NCBI GenBank assembly: GCA_963971305.1
Contig: OZ020308.1
Span: 35,865,275-35,929,274, forward strand
DNA: 64,000 bases
From: Arcuatula senhousia
Lineage: Eukaryota > Mollusca > Bivalvia > Mytilida > Mytilidae
Reading direction: 5' to 3'
Part shown: positions 29,350 through 42,571 of the stretch, piece after piece
Numbering within the stretch: position 1 is the first letter of the stretch
Layout: each line of letters opens with the position of its first letter
Notes under the pieces: model-generated
Told to the model about the DNA's origin: nothing
The model's input: only the letters and a program-made list of their open reading frames with translations
The model's database searches: none
Program-made: the position numbers and the translations under genes

Positions 29350-30240
29350 GTCTCGCCTGCCGGCACCATCAGAAACAAGTATTCTTTCTTACTTCCACTA
29401 TATTTTGAATTTACATGGATTTTCAGTTTCTGAGATCAAAAGATGTTAATATAGAACTTAAACATTGCCAATATATGCAATAAAAATAATCAAAGTCACT
29501 CAACCGGAAAATCAAGGTCAAGGTCAAAAGATGGGGATGCAACTGTGCTAAGCTACTACTGGGGCATATGCATACAAAGTTTCATCAACCTAGGACCTAT
29601 AGTTCTTGAGATATGGAGGTGCTCGCAAAACTTTTCCATTGCTATTATATATATTGAAAATTGTCAAAGTCACTCAACCAGAAAATCAAGGTCAAGGTCA
29701 AAAGATGGAGATGCAACTGTGCTAAGCTACTACTGGGGCATATGCATACCAAGTTTCATCAACCTAGGACCTATAGGTCTTGAGATATGGAGGTGCTTGC
29801 AAAACTTTTCCATTGCTATTCTATGTATTGAAAATTGTCAAAGTCACTCAAACGGAAAATCAAGGTCAAGGTCAAAAGATGGGGATGCAACTGTGCTAAG
29901 CTACTACTGGGGCATATGCATACCAAGATTCATCAACCTAGGACCTATAGTTCTTGAGATATGGTGGTGCTCGCAAAACTTTTCCATTGCTATTATATAT
30001 ATTGAAAATTGTCAAAGTCACTCAACCGGAAAATCAAGGTCAAGGTCAAAAGATGGGGATGCAACTGTGCTAAGCTACTACTGGGGCATATGCATACCAA
30101 GTTTCATCAACCTAGGACCTATAGTTCTTGAGATATGGAGGTGCTCATAAAACTTTTCCAAAAAGTTAACGCCGCCGTCGCCGCCGCCGCCGCCGCCGGT
30201 AAAGTAACACCTATGTCCCGCTCTGCTTCGCAGGCGAGAC
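29350..30240. mobile_element. Tandem-core element, 174-bp unit, CCG microsatellite
   Basis: GTCTCGCCTGC (29350-29360) is inverted as GCAGGCGAGAC (30230-30240). Inside are about 3.6 cores with exact 174-bp spacing (landmarks at 29531, 29705, 29879 and 30053), each with TCAAGGTCAAGGTCAAAAG. A (CCG)n run (30169-30199) follows. The layout matches the other tandem-core elements here. Confidence 0.82.
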
Positions 30241-30357
30241 AAAAAGGGGGGGGGGGGGGCTTGGTTTTTTCCTAAAAAAATATTCTGAAAATTGTTTTTG
30301 ATTAAAAAAATATTTTATATTAATTTTTATATATACATTTTTGTAACTGAATTGCAG

Positions 30358-30526
30358 ATTTTATTAGATCTTCTTCTTTCAGAGCCAGTGGATGAAAATG
30401 ATACCCAACTTGAAGCTACCCCATCAGAAAACAAGTTGATCATTTTAGAACAAAACAAAGAGAAAGGAGAAAAAAGCATATGGGTCAGGTTTACTACCTT
30501 TCTAAGGGATCGTTTTTCGACAATGG
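30358..30526 (+). CDS. Candidate internal exon, unknown gene
   Basis: Not recognised. 56 codons follow a T-rich tract and TTGCAG acceptor and end at a consensus G|GTATGT donor. The reading is ILLDLLLSEPVDENDTQLEA ... then KGEKSIWVRFTTFLRDRFST. Base composition is less AT-rich than the flanks, as expected for coding DNA. It enters in phase 0 and leaves in phase 1. It does not join directly to 28297-28435 in a compatible phase, so another exon would lie between them if they belong together. Confidence 0.45.
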
Positions 30527-30565
30527 GTATGTTGATTTAAAGTACTTTTAAAAACAGTCACATCA

Positions 30566-30735
30566 GGGGGCTCCCACAGGGTACCCCTTTAGGTCGCAAG
30601 GTCGCTTTTAAAGGCATATTTTGGCAGAGGCCTCAGGTCATTTTTTGGCATAGGTCGATTTTATGAAGTATAGGTCGGAAGTCACCATTTAAAAGCCCTC
30701 AGGTCGCAGGTCGTTTTTAACCCTGCGGGAGCCAC
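30566..30735. mobile_element. 170-bp MITE with CATCA duplication
   Basis: GGGGGCTCCCACAGGGTA is inverted at the right end (AACCCTGCGGGAGCCAC). CATCA flanks both sides (30561-30565 and 30736-30740). AGGTCGC repeats lie inside. Confidence 0.8.
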
Positions 30736-30779
30736 CATCAGCATACATGTGAAGAAAAATAAGCTTAACAAGTAATACT

Positions 30780-31340
30780 GTGAGCGAGCTCACAAAAGGA
30801 TACCCCCCGCTTCATATTGGACTCTGTACTGTAAAAGAAAAATCTCAAATCCAGTTATCTCCCCTCGATGATAACGGAAATCAATACAAATTCCTCATGC
30901 ACATGTACAGATGATGTACTATCTTCATGTAAAGTTTCAACAAAATTCATCCAATGTTTTAAGAGGAGTTGCGCTTACGAGGTTTCCCTTTGAATAATGT
31001 ATTTAAAAAGTCTAAGTCCAATTATCTCCCCTGAATGATGTCTGATTGCAATGAAAATTCTTCATGCACATCTGCATATGATGTTCTTCCTTTAGGTAAA
31101 GTTTCATCAAAATCCTTCAAGCCTTTTAGAAGGAGAAGCGCTTACGAGGTTTCCCATTGTATAATGTATTTAAAAAATCTAAGTCCAATTATCTCCCCTG
31201 AATGATGTCTGATTGCGATGAAAATTCTTCATGCACATCTACATATGATGTACTTCCTTCATGTAAAGTTTCATCAAAATCCTTTAAGTGGTTTAGGAGG
31301 AGTTGCGCTTACGAGGTCTCCCATTGAAAAATATATTTAA
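30780..31340. mobile_element. Pearl/HINE-like element, 3' end lost
   Basis: 5' hairpin GTGAGCGAGCTCAC (30780-30793) then ATACCCCCGCTTC, as at 27388. Three cores have 167-168-bp spacing (landmarks 30843, 31011, 31178) carrying TTATCTCCCCTGAATGATG and GTTTAGGAGGAGTTGCGCTT. No microsatellite or 3' repeat is present: the next element starts inside it at 31341. Confidence 0.8.
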
Positions 31341-33810
31341 TTAAAGGACAATTCTTCGGAAAGAATTGTCAGGTCTTTCCCTTTCCTAAGTTTTGAAATT
31401 GCTTAAGAAAGACGCAATATCAAATAATTTTTCCTAACCTTGAAAGTCATACAACTTCTTATGATGAGTATATAAAAATCAGAACTGATCTGTTATACCA
31501 GAGCATGCACAATTGTTTCTTATTCTGTTAACCATTTGCATTACGTTTCATGTACCAAAAGATTGGATTAGTACTGAAAGTCAAGTAAATTATCTCAAAA
31601 ATATGGTGTCAAACCTCTGGTTTTAATAGAGAATAACGTGGTAATTTAATCTTGGTTCCACTACTGATAATGGGTGATTATAGTCGTGATCATAGGCTAT
31701 ATAGTTTCTGCAGAGGCTGCGTAAAAATACTCTCTATTTACCATAGATCGCCAAACCAATGACACATAAGTGCCAGAGCTAGCTAGCTGTTTGAATTACT
31801 AAATAACTGGAGACAGAACCATGTCCCAAAATGTGGAAATTCTAGTCGGATTTCGGAACACCAGTTCCTGTCTTTAAACGAAAAATCTGAACGGCCATTT
31901 TAAAATATGTTGACCATAACGGTATTTATTACTTCTGAATTGATATCACATTTCCTTATGGCGGTTTTGTTGCCAAAACACGTTTAACGCTAAATATAAT
32001 TAATTTGTTATTAAATAGAAGATTTAAGGTCACAGTAGATGAAATCACCGAAATAAATATTTCTTTCATAGATAATCATTCATAGGGAGTTCTTATTTGA
32101 GTAGTGAATAGAATATTTATGTTAGCTTTAAATCTACCTATTGCTTTAAACTTATTGAAAAAGTAAGGTTGAAAAAAAAATCTATGCATGTCGTCCTTAA
32201 ATGAGACCAAATAAGTTCAGGTAAAAATTGAAACCTAAAAATGATTTTCTAAAGTATCATTTTCTCTTACCAGTGCAAACTATGAGACAATTTTTTAGTT
32301 TTGTGCATGAAAATTTCATCCACTAGGCAACAATTTGACTAGGACTCGATATTTTCTTTAAAAGCATTTAGCGCAGGTAATAAAAAGTTAGAGGATGGAG
32401 AGGGCTGTCTTTTTATAAAAAGATGAAAAATGTATCCTTTCAGGTGTTTGCTTATATAAGCAAAAAAGGGAAATTTGGGAACCGGTATTTTAATGCTAAA
32501 AAAGTCAAAGTTTAAAGGGGAATAACTCCTGTATTGGTAAATATACCAATATGAAAATTGACCCTGCACAAGTTCAAGAGTTACTCTTCTGAATGCAAAA
32601 GGAATAAAGTTGGTACCTCTTATGGTTTAGGAGGAGAAGATTCCACAAACTTTAGAGCTAAAAGGGGCATAACTCTTATATGTAAAATGGTACGGTACCC
32701 AAGTGTTTTTTCTGAAACGACAAACATAGACCGATAAAGTATACCAAGTATCATTGCGACATGTCGCGTACTTCTCAAAGTTGAAATTTGGCGAAACGGC
32801 GGAAGAAAGAAAATAATAATAATAATCAGAAGAAATACAATAAGGTCTTCCCTTGGAAAGGGAAAGACCTTAATCAGAAGAAATACAATAAGGTCTTCCC
32901 TTGGAAAGGGAAAGACCTTAAAAAAGAGGGCAGATGAGACTTTTTCTGGGTTTTTAGGGTTGATATCATCTAATTATGGTCAACTAAGGTGAATTTACCC
33001 AAAAATAACATTTTTTTGTCAAAAATGGCAAATTTCCAAATTTTCAAAAAAAGGGGGCGTGGCATGTCAACTTCCTTATTTCTGACATTTGAATAGTTTT
33101 AATCATTGAAACAGGTTGGAATAGTAAAAGTAAGTTGATTTGACCTTGAAAAATGTTTCAAGGTCATATAATGGCTAAGTACAGTGATACGGTCTAATTT
33201 TTACTAAAATCCATGTCGCGACACCATTTTTTCATATTTTTCCAAAAAAATTTTTGGGTTCAATTAAGAAGACATAATCACATCATATAATGGAAAAAAA
33301 ATTCCAAAAAGGGTTACATTTTATTTGAGCTATTTCGCAATGAAAAAAGACTCATTTTTTGAAAATTTACAAATGATGACCTTGACCTTTGACCTTGACC
33401 TAATTTTGGTCCTTAGGGGTCAATGACCTTGTATACTAAGTTTCATTGAAATATCTTAAGAAATGTTGATTTTAGAATTTTAATGCTAAAAAAGTCAAAG
33501 TTTAAAGGGGAATAACTCCTGTATTGGTAAATATACCAATATGAAAATTGACCCTGCACAAGTTCAAGAGTTACTCTTCTGAATGCAAAAGGAATAAAGT
33601 TGGTACCTCTTATGGTTTAGGAGGAGAAGATTCCACAAACTTTAGAGCTAAAAGGGGCATAACTCTTATATGTAAAATGGTACGGTACCCAAGTGTTTTT
33701 TCTGAAACGACAAACATAGACCGATAAAGTATACCAAGTATCATTGCGACATGTCGCGTACTTCTCAAAGTTGAAATTTGGCGAAACGGCGGAAGAAAGA
33801 AAATAATAAT
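31341..33810. mobile_element. Train element 1 (Helentron-like), with dimeric tail
   Basis: 5' end: AGGACAATTCTTCGG/AAGAATTGT hairpin (31345-31369) followed by AGGTCTTTCCCTTT. The 3' hairpin AAGGTCTTCCC...GGGAAAGACCTT (32842-32872) carries the inverted subterminal repeat and is preceded by (AAT)n. A second tail unit follows, with its core recurring at 33478 after 32488. The 5' 1.15 kb is nearly identical to train element 3. It is non-coding. The Helentron assignment is by structure only; no Rep/helicase was seen. Confidence 0.75.
32824..32921. repeat. 49-bp tandem duplication of the 3' hairpin
   Basis: ATCAGAAGAAATACAATAAG plus the whole hairpin occurs at 32824 and again at 32873. Confidence 0.93.
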
Positions 33811-34783
33811 TAAAATGCCATTTGTTCAAAGAACAAATGAGAGGTCTTTCCCGTCACCTTGACCTATGACCTTTGACCTTTGTCATAAAGTTAAGTTCCT
33901 TCATTTCTGATCATAAAAGTATGCATGTTTACCATTTACTATTTCGGTTTTGAACTTATTGTCAAAAAACATGTTCAGCGAAAACATATTTTGGCCGCCA
34001 TTTTGAAACAACTCAACCGAATCATGTGCTTTTTGGACTCAAATTATAGGTCTTGATGATACGGACATTTTTCATACACATGTCTATTATACTATCTCCT
34101 AAGGTTTTCAAGTTATTGGCAAAAAACGTATTTCGCGAAAACATGTTTCGGCCGCCATTTCGAAACCGCTAAACCGAATCATACACTTCATGGACTCAAA
34201 CTGTAGGTCTTTTTAAGACGATCATTTTTTGTACATATATTGTCTATACTATCTCTAACGGTTTTCGAGTTAGAAGTAAAAAACCGTTTGACGGCCGCCA
34301 TTTTGGCAATGGTAAACGCAAAAAAAATTTTGACCACAGATTCGTAATCAGGACCCTCAAATCTACCTGGAAACCAAATTTCATCAAAATCGGACAACAT
34401 TGACATTTTGCGCCAACTTTGCGCCATACGCGCGCAACCAGGAAGTAAAAAAAAATAATTTTTTTTTTCATGATGACACATCGGCAGGAGTCAGAGAACA
34501 GTTTCCACAGTTTAGATTTTTTATATCTGTTACTATCTAGGAGGAGATCTGTGCACAAGGGTAAACAGCGTTTTGCGCTATTGCGCCGAAACTGAAAGGA
34601 GTTGGCGTTCACAGGGTCAACCTTCTCTATTCCAGGCATTACTGAACAAGTGTACCAAATTTAGTTAAGATCGGTCAAGACACTTTTTTTTTATTGGCGT
34701 CAGAAACTGAAAAGAATAATAATAATAATAATAATCAGAAGAAATACAATAAGGTCTTTCCTTCCGAAAGGGAAAGACCTTAA
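33811..34783. mobile_element. Train element 2, short variant
   Basis: Starts directly after (AAT)n of the previous tail with a CATTTGTTC/GAACAAATG hairpin (33819-33839) and AGGTCTTTCCCG. It ends with (AAT)n and the AAGGTCTTTCC...GGAAAGACCTT hairpin (34751-34783). It is a third 5'-end subfamily and has no dimeric tail. Confidence 0.78.
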
Positions 34784-37203
34784 TTAAAGGACAATTCTTC
34801 GGAAAGAATTGTTAGGTCTTTCCCTTTCCTAAGTTTTGAAATTGCTTAAGAAAGACGCAATATCAAATAATTTTTCCTAAACTTGAAAGTTATACAACTT
34901 CTTATGATGAGTATATAAAAATCAGAACTGATCTGTTATACCAGAGCATGCACAATTGTTTCTTATTCTGTTAACCATTTGCATTATGTTTCATGTACCA
35001 AAAGATTGGATTAGTACTGAAAGTCAAGTAAATTATCTCAAAAATATGGTGTCAAACCTCTGGTTTTAATAGAGAATAACGTGGTAATTTAATCTTGGTT
35101 CCACTACTGTTAATGGGTGATTATAGTCGTGATCATAGGCTATATAGTTTCTGCAGAGGCTGCGTAAAAATACTCTCTATTTACCATAGATCGCCAAACC
35201 AATGACACATAAGTGCCAGAGCTAGCTAGCTGTTTGAATTACTAAATAACTGGAGACAGAACCATGTCCCAAAATGTGGAAATTCTAGTCGGATTTCGGA
35301 ACACCAGTTCCTGTCTTTAAACGAAAAATCTAAACGGCCATTTTAAAATATGTTGACCATAACGGTATTTATTACTTCTGAATTGATATCACATTTCCTT
35401 ATGGCGGTTTTGTTGCCAAAACACGTTTTACGCTAAATGTAATTAATTTGTTATTAAATAGAAGATTTAAGGTCACAGTAGATGAAATCACCGAAATAAA
35501 GATTTCTTTCATAGATAATCATTCATAGGGAGTTCTTATTTGAGTAGTGAATAGAATATTTATGTTAGCTTTAAATCTACCTATTGCTTTAAACTTATGG
35601 AAAAAGTAAGGTTGAAAAAAAATCTATGCATGTCGTCCTTAAATGAGACCAAATAAGTTCAGGTAAATATTGAAACCTAAAAATGATTTTCTAAAGTATC
35701 CTTTTCTCTTACCAGTGCAAACTATGAGACATTTTTTTTTTTTTTTGCATGAAAATTTCATCCACTAGGCAACAATTTGACTAGGACTCGATATTTTCTT
35801 TAAAAGCATTTAGCGCAGGTAATAAAAAGTTAGAGGATGGAGAGGGCTGTCTTTTTATAAAAAGATGAAAAATGTATCCTTTCAGGTGTTTGCTTATATA
35901 AGCAAAAAAGGGAAATTTGGGAACCGGGTATTTTAATACTAAAAAAGTCAAAGTTTAAAGGGGAATAACTCCTGTATTGGTAAATATACCAATATGAAAA
36001 TTGACCCTGCACAAGTTCAAGAGTTACTCTTCTGAATGCAAAAGGAATAAAGTTGGTACCTCTTATGGTTTAGGAGGAGAAGATTCCACAAACTTTAGAG
36101 CTAAAAGGGGCATAACTCTTATATGTAAAATGGTACGGTACCCAAGTGTTTTTTCTGAAACGACAAACATAGACCGATAAAGTATACCAAGTATCATTGC
36201 GACATGTCGCGTACTTCTCAAAGTTGAAATTTGGCGAAACGGCGGAAGAAAGAAAATAATAATAATAATCAGAAGAAATACAATAAGGTCTTCCCTTGGA
36301 AAGGGAAAGACCTTAAAAAAGAGGGCAGATGGGACTTTTTCTTGGTTTTTAGGGTTGATATCATCTAATTATGGTCAACTAAGGTGAATTTACCCAAAAA
36401 TAACATTTTTTTGTCAAAAATGGCAAATTTCCAAATTTTCAAAAAAAGGGGGCGTGGCATGTCAACTTCCTTATTTCTGACATTTGAACAGTTTTAATCA
36501 TTGAAACTGGATGGAATAGTGAAAGTAAGTTGATTTGACCTTGACAAATGTTTCAAGGTCATACAATGGCTAAGTATGGTGATACGGTCTAATTTTCACA
36601 AAAATCCATGTCGTGACACCATTTTTCAATATTTTTTCAAAATTTTTTTTGTGTTCAACTAAGAAGATATAATCACATCATATAATGGAAAAAAAATTCT
36701 AAAAAGGGTTACATTTTATTTGAGCTATTTCGCAATGAAAAAAGACTCATTTTTTGAAAATTTACAAATGATGACCTTGACCTTTGACTTTGACCTAATT
36801 TTGATCCTTAGGGGTCAATGACCTTGTATACCAAGTTTCATTGAAATATCTTAAGAAATGTTGATTTTAGAATTTTAATGCTAAAAAAGTCAAAGTTTAA
36901 AGGGGAATAACTCCTGTATTGGTAAATATACCAATATGAAAATTGACCCTGCACAAGTTCAAGAGTTACTCTTCTGAATGCAAAAGGAATAAAGTTGGTA
37001 CCTCTTATGGTTTAGGAGGAGAAGATTCCACAAACTTTAGAGCTAAAAGGGGCATAACTCTTATATGTAAAATGGTACGGTACCCAAGTGTTTTTTCTGA
37101 AACGACAAACATAGACCGATAAAGTATACCAAGTATCATTGCGACATGTCGCGTACTTCTCAAAGTTGAAATTTGGCGAAACGGCGGAAGAAAGAAAATA
37201 ATA
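34784..37203. mobile_element. Train element 3, close copy of element 1
   Basis: 5' hairpin at 34788, offset about 3443 bp from element 1, with only scattered substitutions. The 3' hairpin is at 36284-36315. A second tail unit lies 942 bp on (cores at 35931 and 36873). It is cut off in AAT repeats by the 5' end of element 4. Confidence 0.8.
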
Positions 37204-37865
37204 ACTAGGAGGACAATTGTTTCGTAAACAATTGCTAAGGTCTTTCACGGAGACACGTTTACAATTATTTTATTCATCAGTTATGTTTAAATGGTTTTAC
37301 AATGCTCAGTAAGTTGTGTATGTTGAGCGTAATAATGAAATTTTCGTACATTTTTATTGTTTTAGAGACATTCTGTTTATATTATAATTTTGTTCAATTC
37401 TATAAGAGCAACATTAGTACAGTTTCAAAACAGTTTGAAGAGATTTCTGAACTCTACAAGATATGAATCACATTTTTAAGTTCACATGGGGATTTTCATA
37501 TACTGCTATACCTCTAGAAAGATCTGGCTAACAAAACTAAACAGCTTACTTGATAAATGCAGGAACTTTGTAGAATTATTAAAAACTAAATCAGTCAAGG
37601 TAGGTGTTTAATGCCATCATTGCTCACATCACATGGAAAACTGATAAACATCTTTATAGGATCTTTAGGTTTTATTTCTCATTGTGAGTTCGTTTTTATA
37701 CTTGAAATTCTATTTGTTAATGTCTTTCGTTATGTTGTTTCAGACTTACGCCATTTCATGTTTGATTCGTGATTTACATTTACTTGTTTATTTAAGCTTA
37801 ATTGCTACCGGTATAAAATAAAAAGGTTAAGTAACATTTTTAGTGGGTATATATGACTGAACGAG

Positions 37866-39850
37866 TTGGTGTTTTACGCCCTTCCAACGCTATATAGGTT
37901 ATTTAAACGTGATGAACATGAAAAGGATGATAAAATGAACATGAAATGATGGTGATAAATGAAATATGGGGATGGGGTTGGAAACAAAGGATAGTAAATT
38001 TAAAGAACCTCAGGAAAAAGGGACAGATGGGTAGGGGCAGAAAATTTAATCTATGCAGTGCTCAACTTTGCGGTCCACTAAGGGGTCTTATACATGTATG
38101 AAGCGTGGCACTCTCTACACATGATGGCCCACTATGGTCAGCGGTCAGGGTTTCCATATTATGTACCTGACAACACCCGCTGACGAGGGCTAACCTATGC
38201 AGCCTCCTAGGGTTCACACCTGGTTGCTCTTTGGGCTGAGCACTGACCCGACGTCAGAATCCCAAGACCCTTAGTATCCTCTTACGACAAGCTAGGCTCT
38301 GCTGGTGGTGGGGGCGCTATTCGACACCCGGGTCACGCACGGGATTTATGTGGATATTATTTCAAATCATTTTATAAGAACTCAAGCCAAGAGTAAATGG
38401 CTTTTTTTATTATTGTTGGAAGAACATAATTCTTCTCTGCAGTTTCATTTTGGATACACTCTGTTATCGTTTTTGTAACAAAACTTCGGATTAAAAATCC
38501 TGCTGAGCATAGAAGACAGTAGCTACAATAATTATATAATGTAGCTCCTTTGACATCTTTGATTTGGCGGAGCTACAATGCAGCCCCATAACTCGTAATG
38601 GAGCAAATACTATTTCTTTCTTAAACGTAATTACAAATGTATCTCTAAATAATATGTCTTCAATAATAAATTTGGTTAAAGCTAAAGGTGATTTTAGTAT
38701 TGTAAGAAACCCCATATTTTCAATATTCTGATCCTGAACTTTATTGTAAATATTATAAAGTTCAGGATCAAGATACTTCAAAGGTTGATACTGCCACGGA
38801 CATCTTTTAAATTCCACTAAATGTCGATAAACTTTAACTATTTTCGTCATAAAAATACTGTAAGCAGTATTTTAGTTCCACAGTATGCATCTAATTGATT
38901 GAATTGCGCCCGGTGTGATTTCGCTTTCGGCGTTGCTTCGATACGAGCCATGGGATCACATTGTGGCTCCGCCGTTTCATAGATGTCAAAGGAGCTACAT
39001 AATCGCAGAGGAAGAAAAATCGTTTATCTCAATATTCAAAAAAAATTGTCATTAGAATATAGATGGTATAAGGCTACTACAAATTATGTAAACATTCTAA
39101 CAACATCAGGTTGCTTCGAATAAAAAAAATTCTTACATTATTTTGAATCATTTGTCCATAACGTCTGTATTTATTTACAATTAAAAAATCAAACGTACAG
39201 ATTATTTTTAATTGCAAAAATGATAATAAGGGAGATAATTGTTACCATGTGTTAAAATCAACTATTTGCAAACAGAATTGTTGTACGAAATGACACTACA
39301 CATATAATGATAAAAGAGTGATAAAATACCAAGAAGTTGTATATATGTACAAATGGGGTCATTTATTTTTACCCTTAGCTATTGGCTATTGCAAGATTCA
39401 GATGTATTCTATTTAATTTTAGTATTATTTTTAAAAATCATATATTTAATGTCATAACTTAATTGATATTACTTTTAACCAGACAACAAACAGAAACAAT
39501 CATTTGCCTTGGCATTACCACTGAAACAGAAAATTCATATTTGGCGTTTCTGGTTAGTACGCAAAACATGACCGCTAACCATAGTGCGCCAACGTGCTTG
39601 AAGTGCCACGCCTCATATACGTAAAAGGGCTCCTTTTCACGCCAAGTAGCGCACCATTTAGGCAAAATTTCCGCCCCTACCCACCTCTCCCTTTTTCCTG
39701 TGGTTCTTTGAAATTTACTGTTTCTTTGTTTCCCACTCCATCACCATCTTTCATAAATCATCATTGTTTCATATTCATTTTATCATCCTTTTCATGTTCA
39801 TGACCTTTAGATTAACCATGTAGCGTTGCAAGGGAGTAAAACACCATCTC
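37866..39850. mobile_element. Nested foldback with about 190-bp inverted arms
   Basis: GTTGGTGTTTTACGCCCTTC at about 37866 is inverted (imperfectly) at the 39850 end. The arms pair through ATGAACATGAAAAGGATGAT. Its position inside train element 4 is matched at 42572-44580 and 51661-53668. Confidence 0.75.
38537..39000. mobile_element. MITE family A, copy 2
   Basis: ATGTAGCTCCTTTGACATCT at the left end is inverted as ATGTCAAAGGAGCTACAT at the right end, with about 65-bp imperfect arms. The interior includes a GATCCTGAACTTTAT hairpin. Confidence 0.85.
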
Positions 39851-42571
39851 AATCATTTTTGTCAATTTCTTTCGTTATATATGATGTTCTTTTTCGTTTT
39901 CTGCAGACATACGTCATTTGATTCCTGATTTGAACTTCATTGCTAGGCGATAAAATTTTAATAAGCTTTATTGCAGTTACTTGAAACGGCGAAATGACAC
40001 TATCTATATGGATTAATTTTCCTTTCATGTTCAGAGTTAATCATTTTTTCTAAGAACATAACCGTTCTCTTCAATCCCTTAGGAATCTAATCTTAAAATC
40101 AGGATTTGTAACGATTCTAAGCATAGAAGATCGGCAACATGGTTGAATACTTAAACAAAACGCATGAGAATATTAGTGGTATTATTATACTACAAATTCT
40201 GCAAACCTACTAACAAAATCAGATTGTTTTGACATGGAATATTGTAACATTAATCGGCATCATTTTCCCTTGTAGTATGTATAAAAATACATTTAAAATT
40301 TAAACAGTACAGATTTTCAAATTTCAAAATGATAATAAAGGGAAACAATTTCTAATCACGTGTTTAAATCAACTATTTGCAAACAGAATATTCGCACGAA
40401 ATGAAAGCATTAATAAATTGATAACAGAGTAATTAGATACATAACAAGCAGTTGTTTAGGTGTACTAATGGGGTTGTTTATCTTTACCCATAGCTACTTC
40501 TTATCACAAGATTCAGATGAATTCTATTTCAATATTGTATATTTGATGCAATAACTCAATATTACTTTTAACCAGACAACAAGCAGAAAACAAACAGAAA
40601 ACTATCATGTCTTGGCATAACCACTTAAACAAAAATTTAATATTTTTCGGATAGTTTTTGGCATAGTCTCTGGCTACCAGATTGAATTATCGCCCCTTTG
40701 TTTTTCTGACTCAAATATGGAAAATTATGTAAAAAAGGGTTCAAAATATGTAGTTATCCTTAAAATTGCATTTTGAGCAATTTATTATGTCGCGACACTT
40801 TTCGACTCTTAATTTTCTCATCAGGAAGTAGTCTGAAATTTATGAAATTGTCCTATTCACATCTTCATTAATTCCTTATCACATTGCATGCTTTAGTTTT
40901 TGTGTTTTTATTGTAGTTTAGGAGGAGATGCGGTTAGAAACTTTACGGTGTTAGGGGAGATAACTCCGTAACTATAAAAAGTTTCGCTAAGCGGACTCAT
41001 TTTTAAATTGGTTTTTCATGACCGGTATACTACCTTAAGTATTGAAATGATATGTTGCGAAACAAAAAAAAAATTTTTTTGGCGGAAGAAGAATAATAAT
41101 AATAATCAGAAGAATTGCTAGAAGGTCTTTACGACCGTAGTCGTGAAAGACCTTAATAAGGACCGGTCGACATTTTTTCATCTGATTTTGACTAAATATG
41201 ATTAAAAGTAGTATATTTAACATGTTTTAACCACTTTTAGTGCAAAAATGTCAAATTTCATATTTTTGGAAAAAAGGGGGGATAAATTTCATTTTTTTTA
41301 TTTTTTATATCTGAAACCCTTAAATGGTCAAAATGTGTTGGAATAGTGTCATTAAGTTGATTTGACCTTGAAAAGTCAGTCAAAGTCATACGGTTACTCC
41401 ATACCTGCGACCGGTGTCAATTTCTTAAAATTCCATTCGTGTCAAATATTTTAGCAATTTTTGGTCATTTTTTTATTTAAATATGTAGAATAGACATTGG
41501 ACAACTGTTTAGCACATAAAAAGCCTGACTCAAATATGGAAAATTATGTAAAAAAGGGTTCAAAATATGTAGTTATCCTTAAAATTGCATTTTGAGCAAT
41601 TTATTATGTCGCGACACTTTTCGACTCTTAATTTTCTCATCAGGAAGTAGTCTGAAATTTATGAAATTGTCCTATTCACATCTTCATTAATTCCTTATCA
41701 CATTGCATGCTTTAGTTTTTGTGTTTTTATTGTAGTTTAGGAGGAGATGCGGTTAGAAACTTTACGGTGTTAGGGGAGATAACTCCGTAACTATAAAAAG
41801 TTTCGCTAAGCGGACTCATTTTTAAATTGGTTTTTCATGACCGGTATACTACCTTAAGTATTGAAATGATATGTTGCGAAACAAAAAAAAAATTTTTTTG
41901 GCGGAAGAAGAATAATAATAACTAGGAGGACAATTGTTTCGTAAACAATTGCTAAGGTCTTTCACAGAGACACGTTTACATTTTTTTTATTCACCTGTTA
42001 TGTTTAAATGGTTTTACAATGCTCAGTAATTTGTGTATGTTGAGCGTAATTATGAAATTTTCGTACTTTTTTATTGTTTTAGAGACATTCTGTTTATATT
42101 ATAATTTTGTTCAATTTTATAAGAGCAACATTAGTACAATTTCAAAACAGTTTGAAGAGATTTCTGAACTCTACAAGATATGAATCACATTTTTAAGTTC
42201 ACATGGGGATTTTCATATACTACTATAGCTCTAGAAAGATCTGGCTAACAAAACTAAACAGCTTTCTTGATAAATGCAGGAACTTTGTAGAATTATATAA
42301 AACCAAATCAGTCAAGGTAGGTGTTTAATGCCATCATTGTTCACATCACATGGAAAACTGATAAACATCTTTATAGGATCTTTAGGTTTTATTTCTCATT
42401 GTGAGTTCGTTTTTATACTTGAAATTTTATTTGATAATGTCTTTCGTTATGTTGTTTCAGACTTACGCCATTTCATGTTTGATTCGTGATTCACCTTCAC
42501 TTGTTTATTTAAGATTAATTGCTATTAAAATAAAAAGATAAAATAACATTTTTAGTGGGTATATATGACTG

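Larger units (their letters stand above)
37204..41920. mobile_element. Train element 4, AACTAGGAGGAC subfamily
   Basis: 5' hairpin CAATTGTTTCGTAAACAATTG followed by CTAAGGTCTTTCAC. The 3' hairpin AAGGTCTTTACGAC...GTCGTGAAAGACCTT is at 41122-41155. The tail is dimeric with an 819-bp period (cores at 40706 and 41525). It lacks the 3.2-kb insertion of elements 5 and 6. It contains a foldback (37866-39850) that in turn carries a MITE (38537-39000). Confidence 0.8.

Noticed and set aside
29545..30150. 201-codon open frame with internal repeats
   Set aside because: The 174-bp core is divisible by three, so any stop-free frame repeats itself. It lies wholly inside the tandem cores of a non-coding element.
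34188..34639. Two overlapping minus-strand frames of 97 and 131 codons
   Set aside because: Lie in the core and (AAT)n region of train element 2 with no recognisable domain.
38120..38345. GC-richer conserved block, considered as a tRNA-derived SINE head
   Set aside because: A GGTTCACACC stretch loosely resembles a B box, but no A box at proper spacing or tRNA fold could be found.
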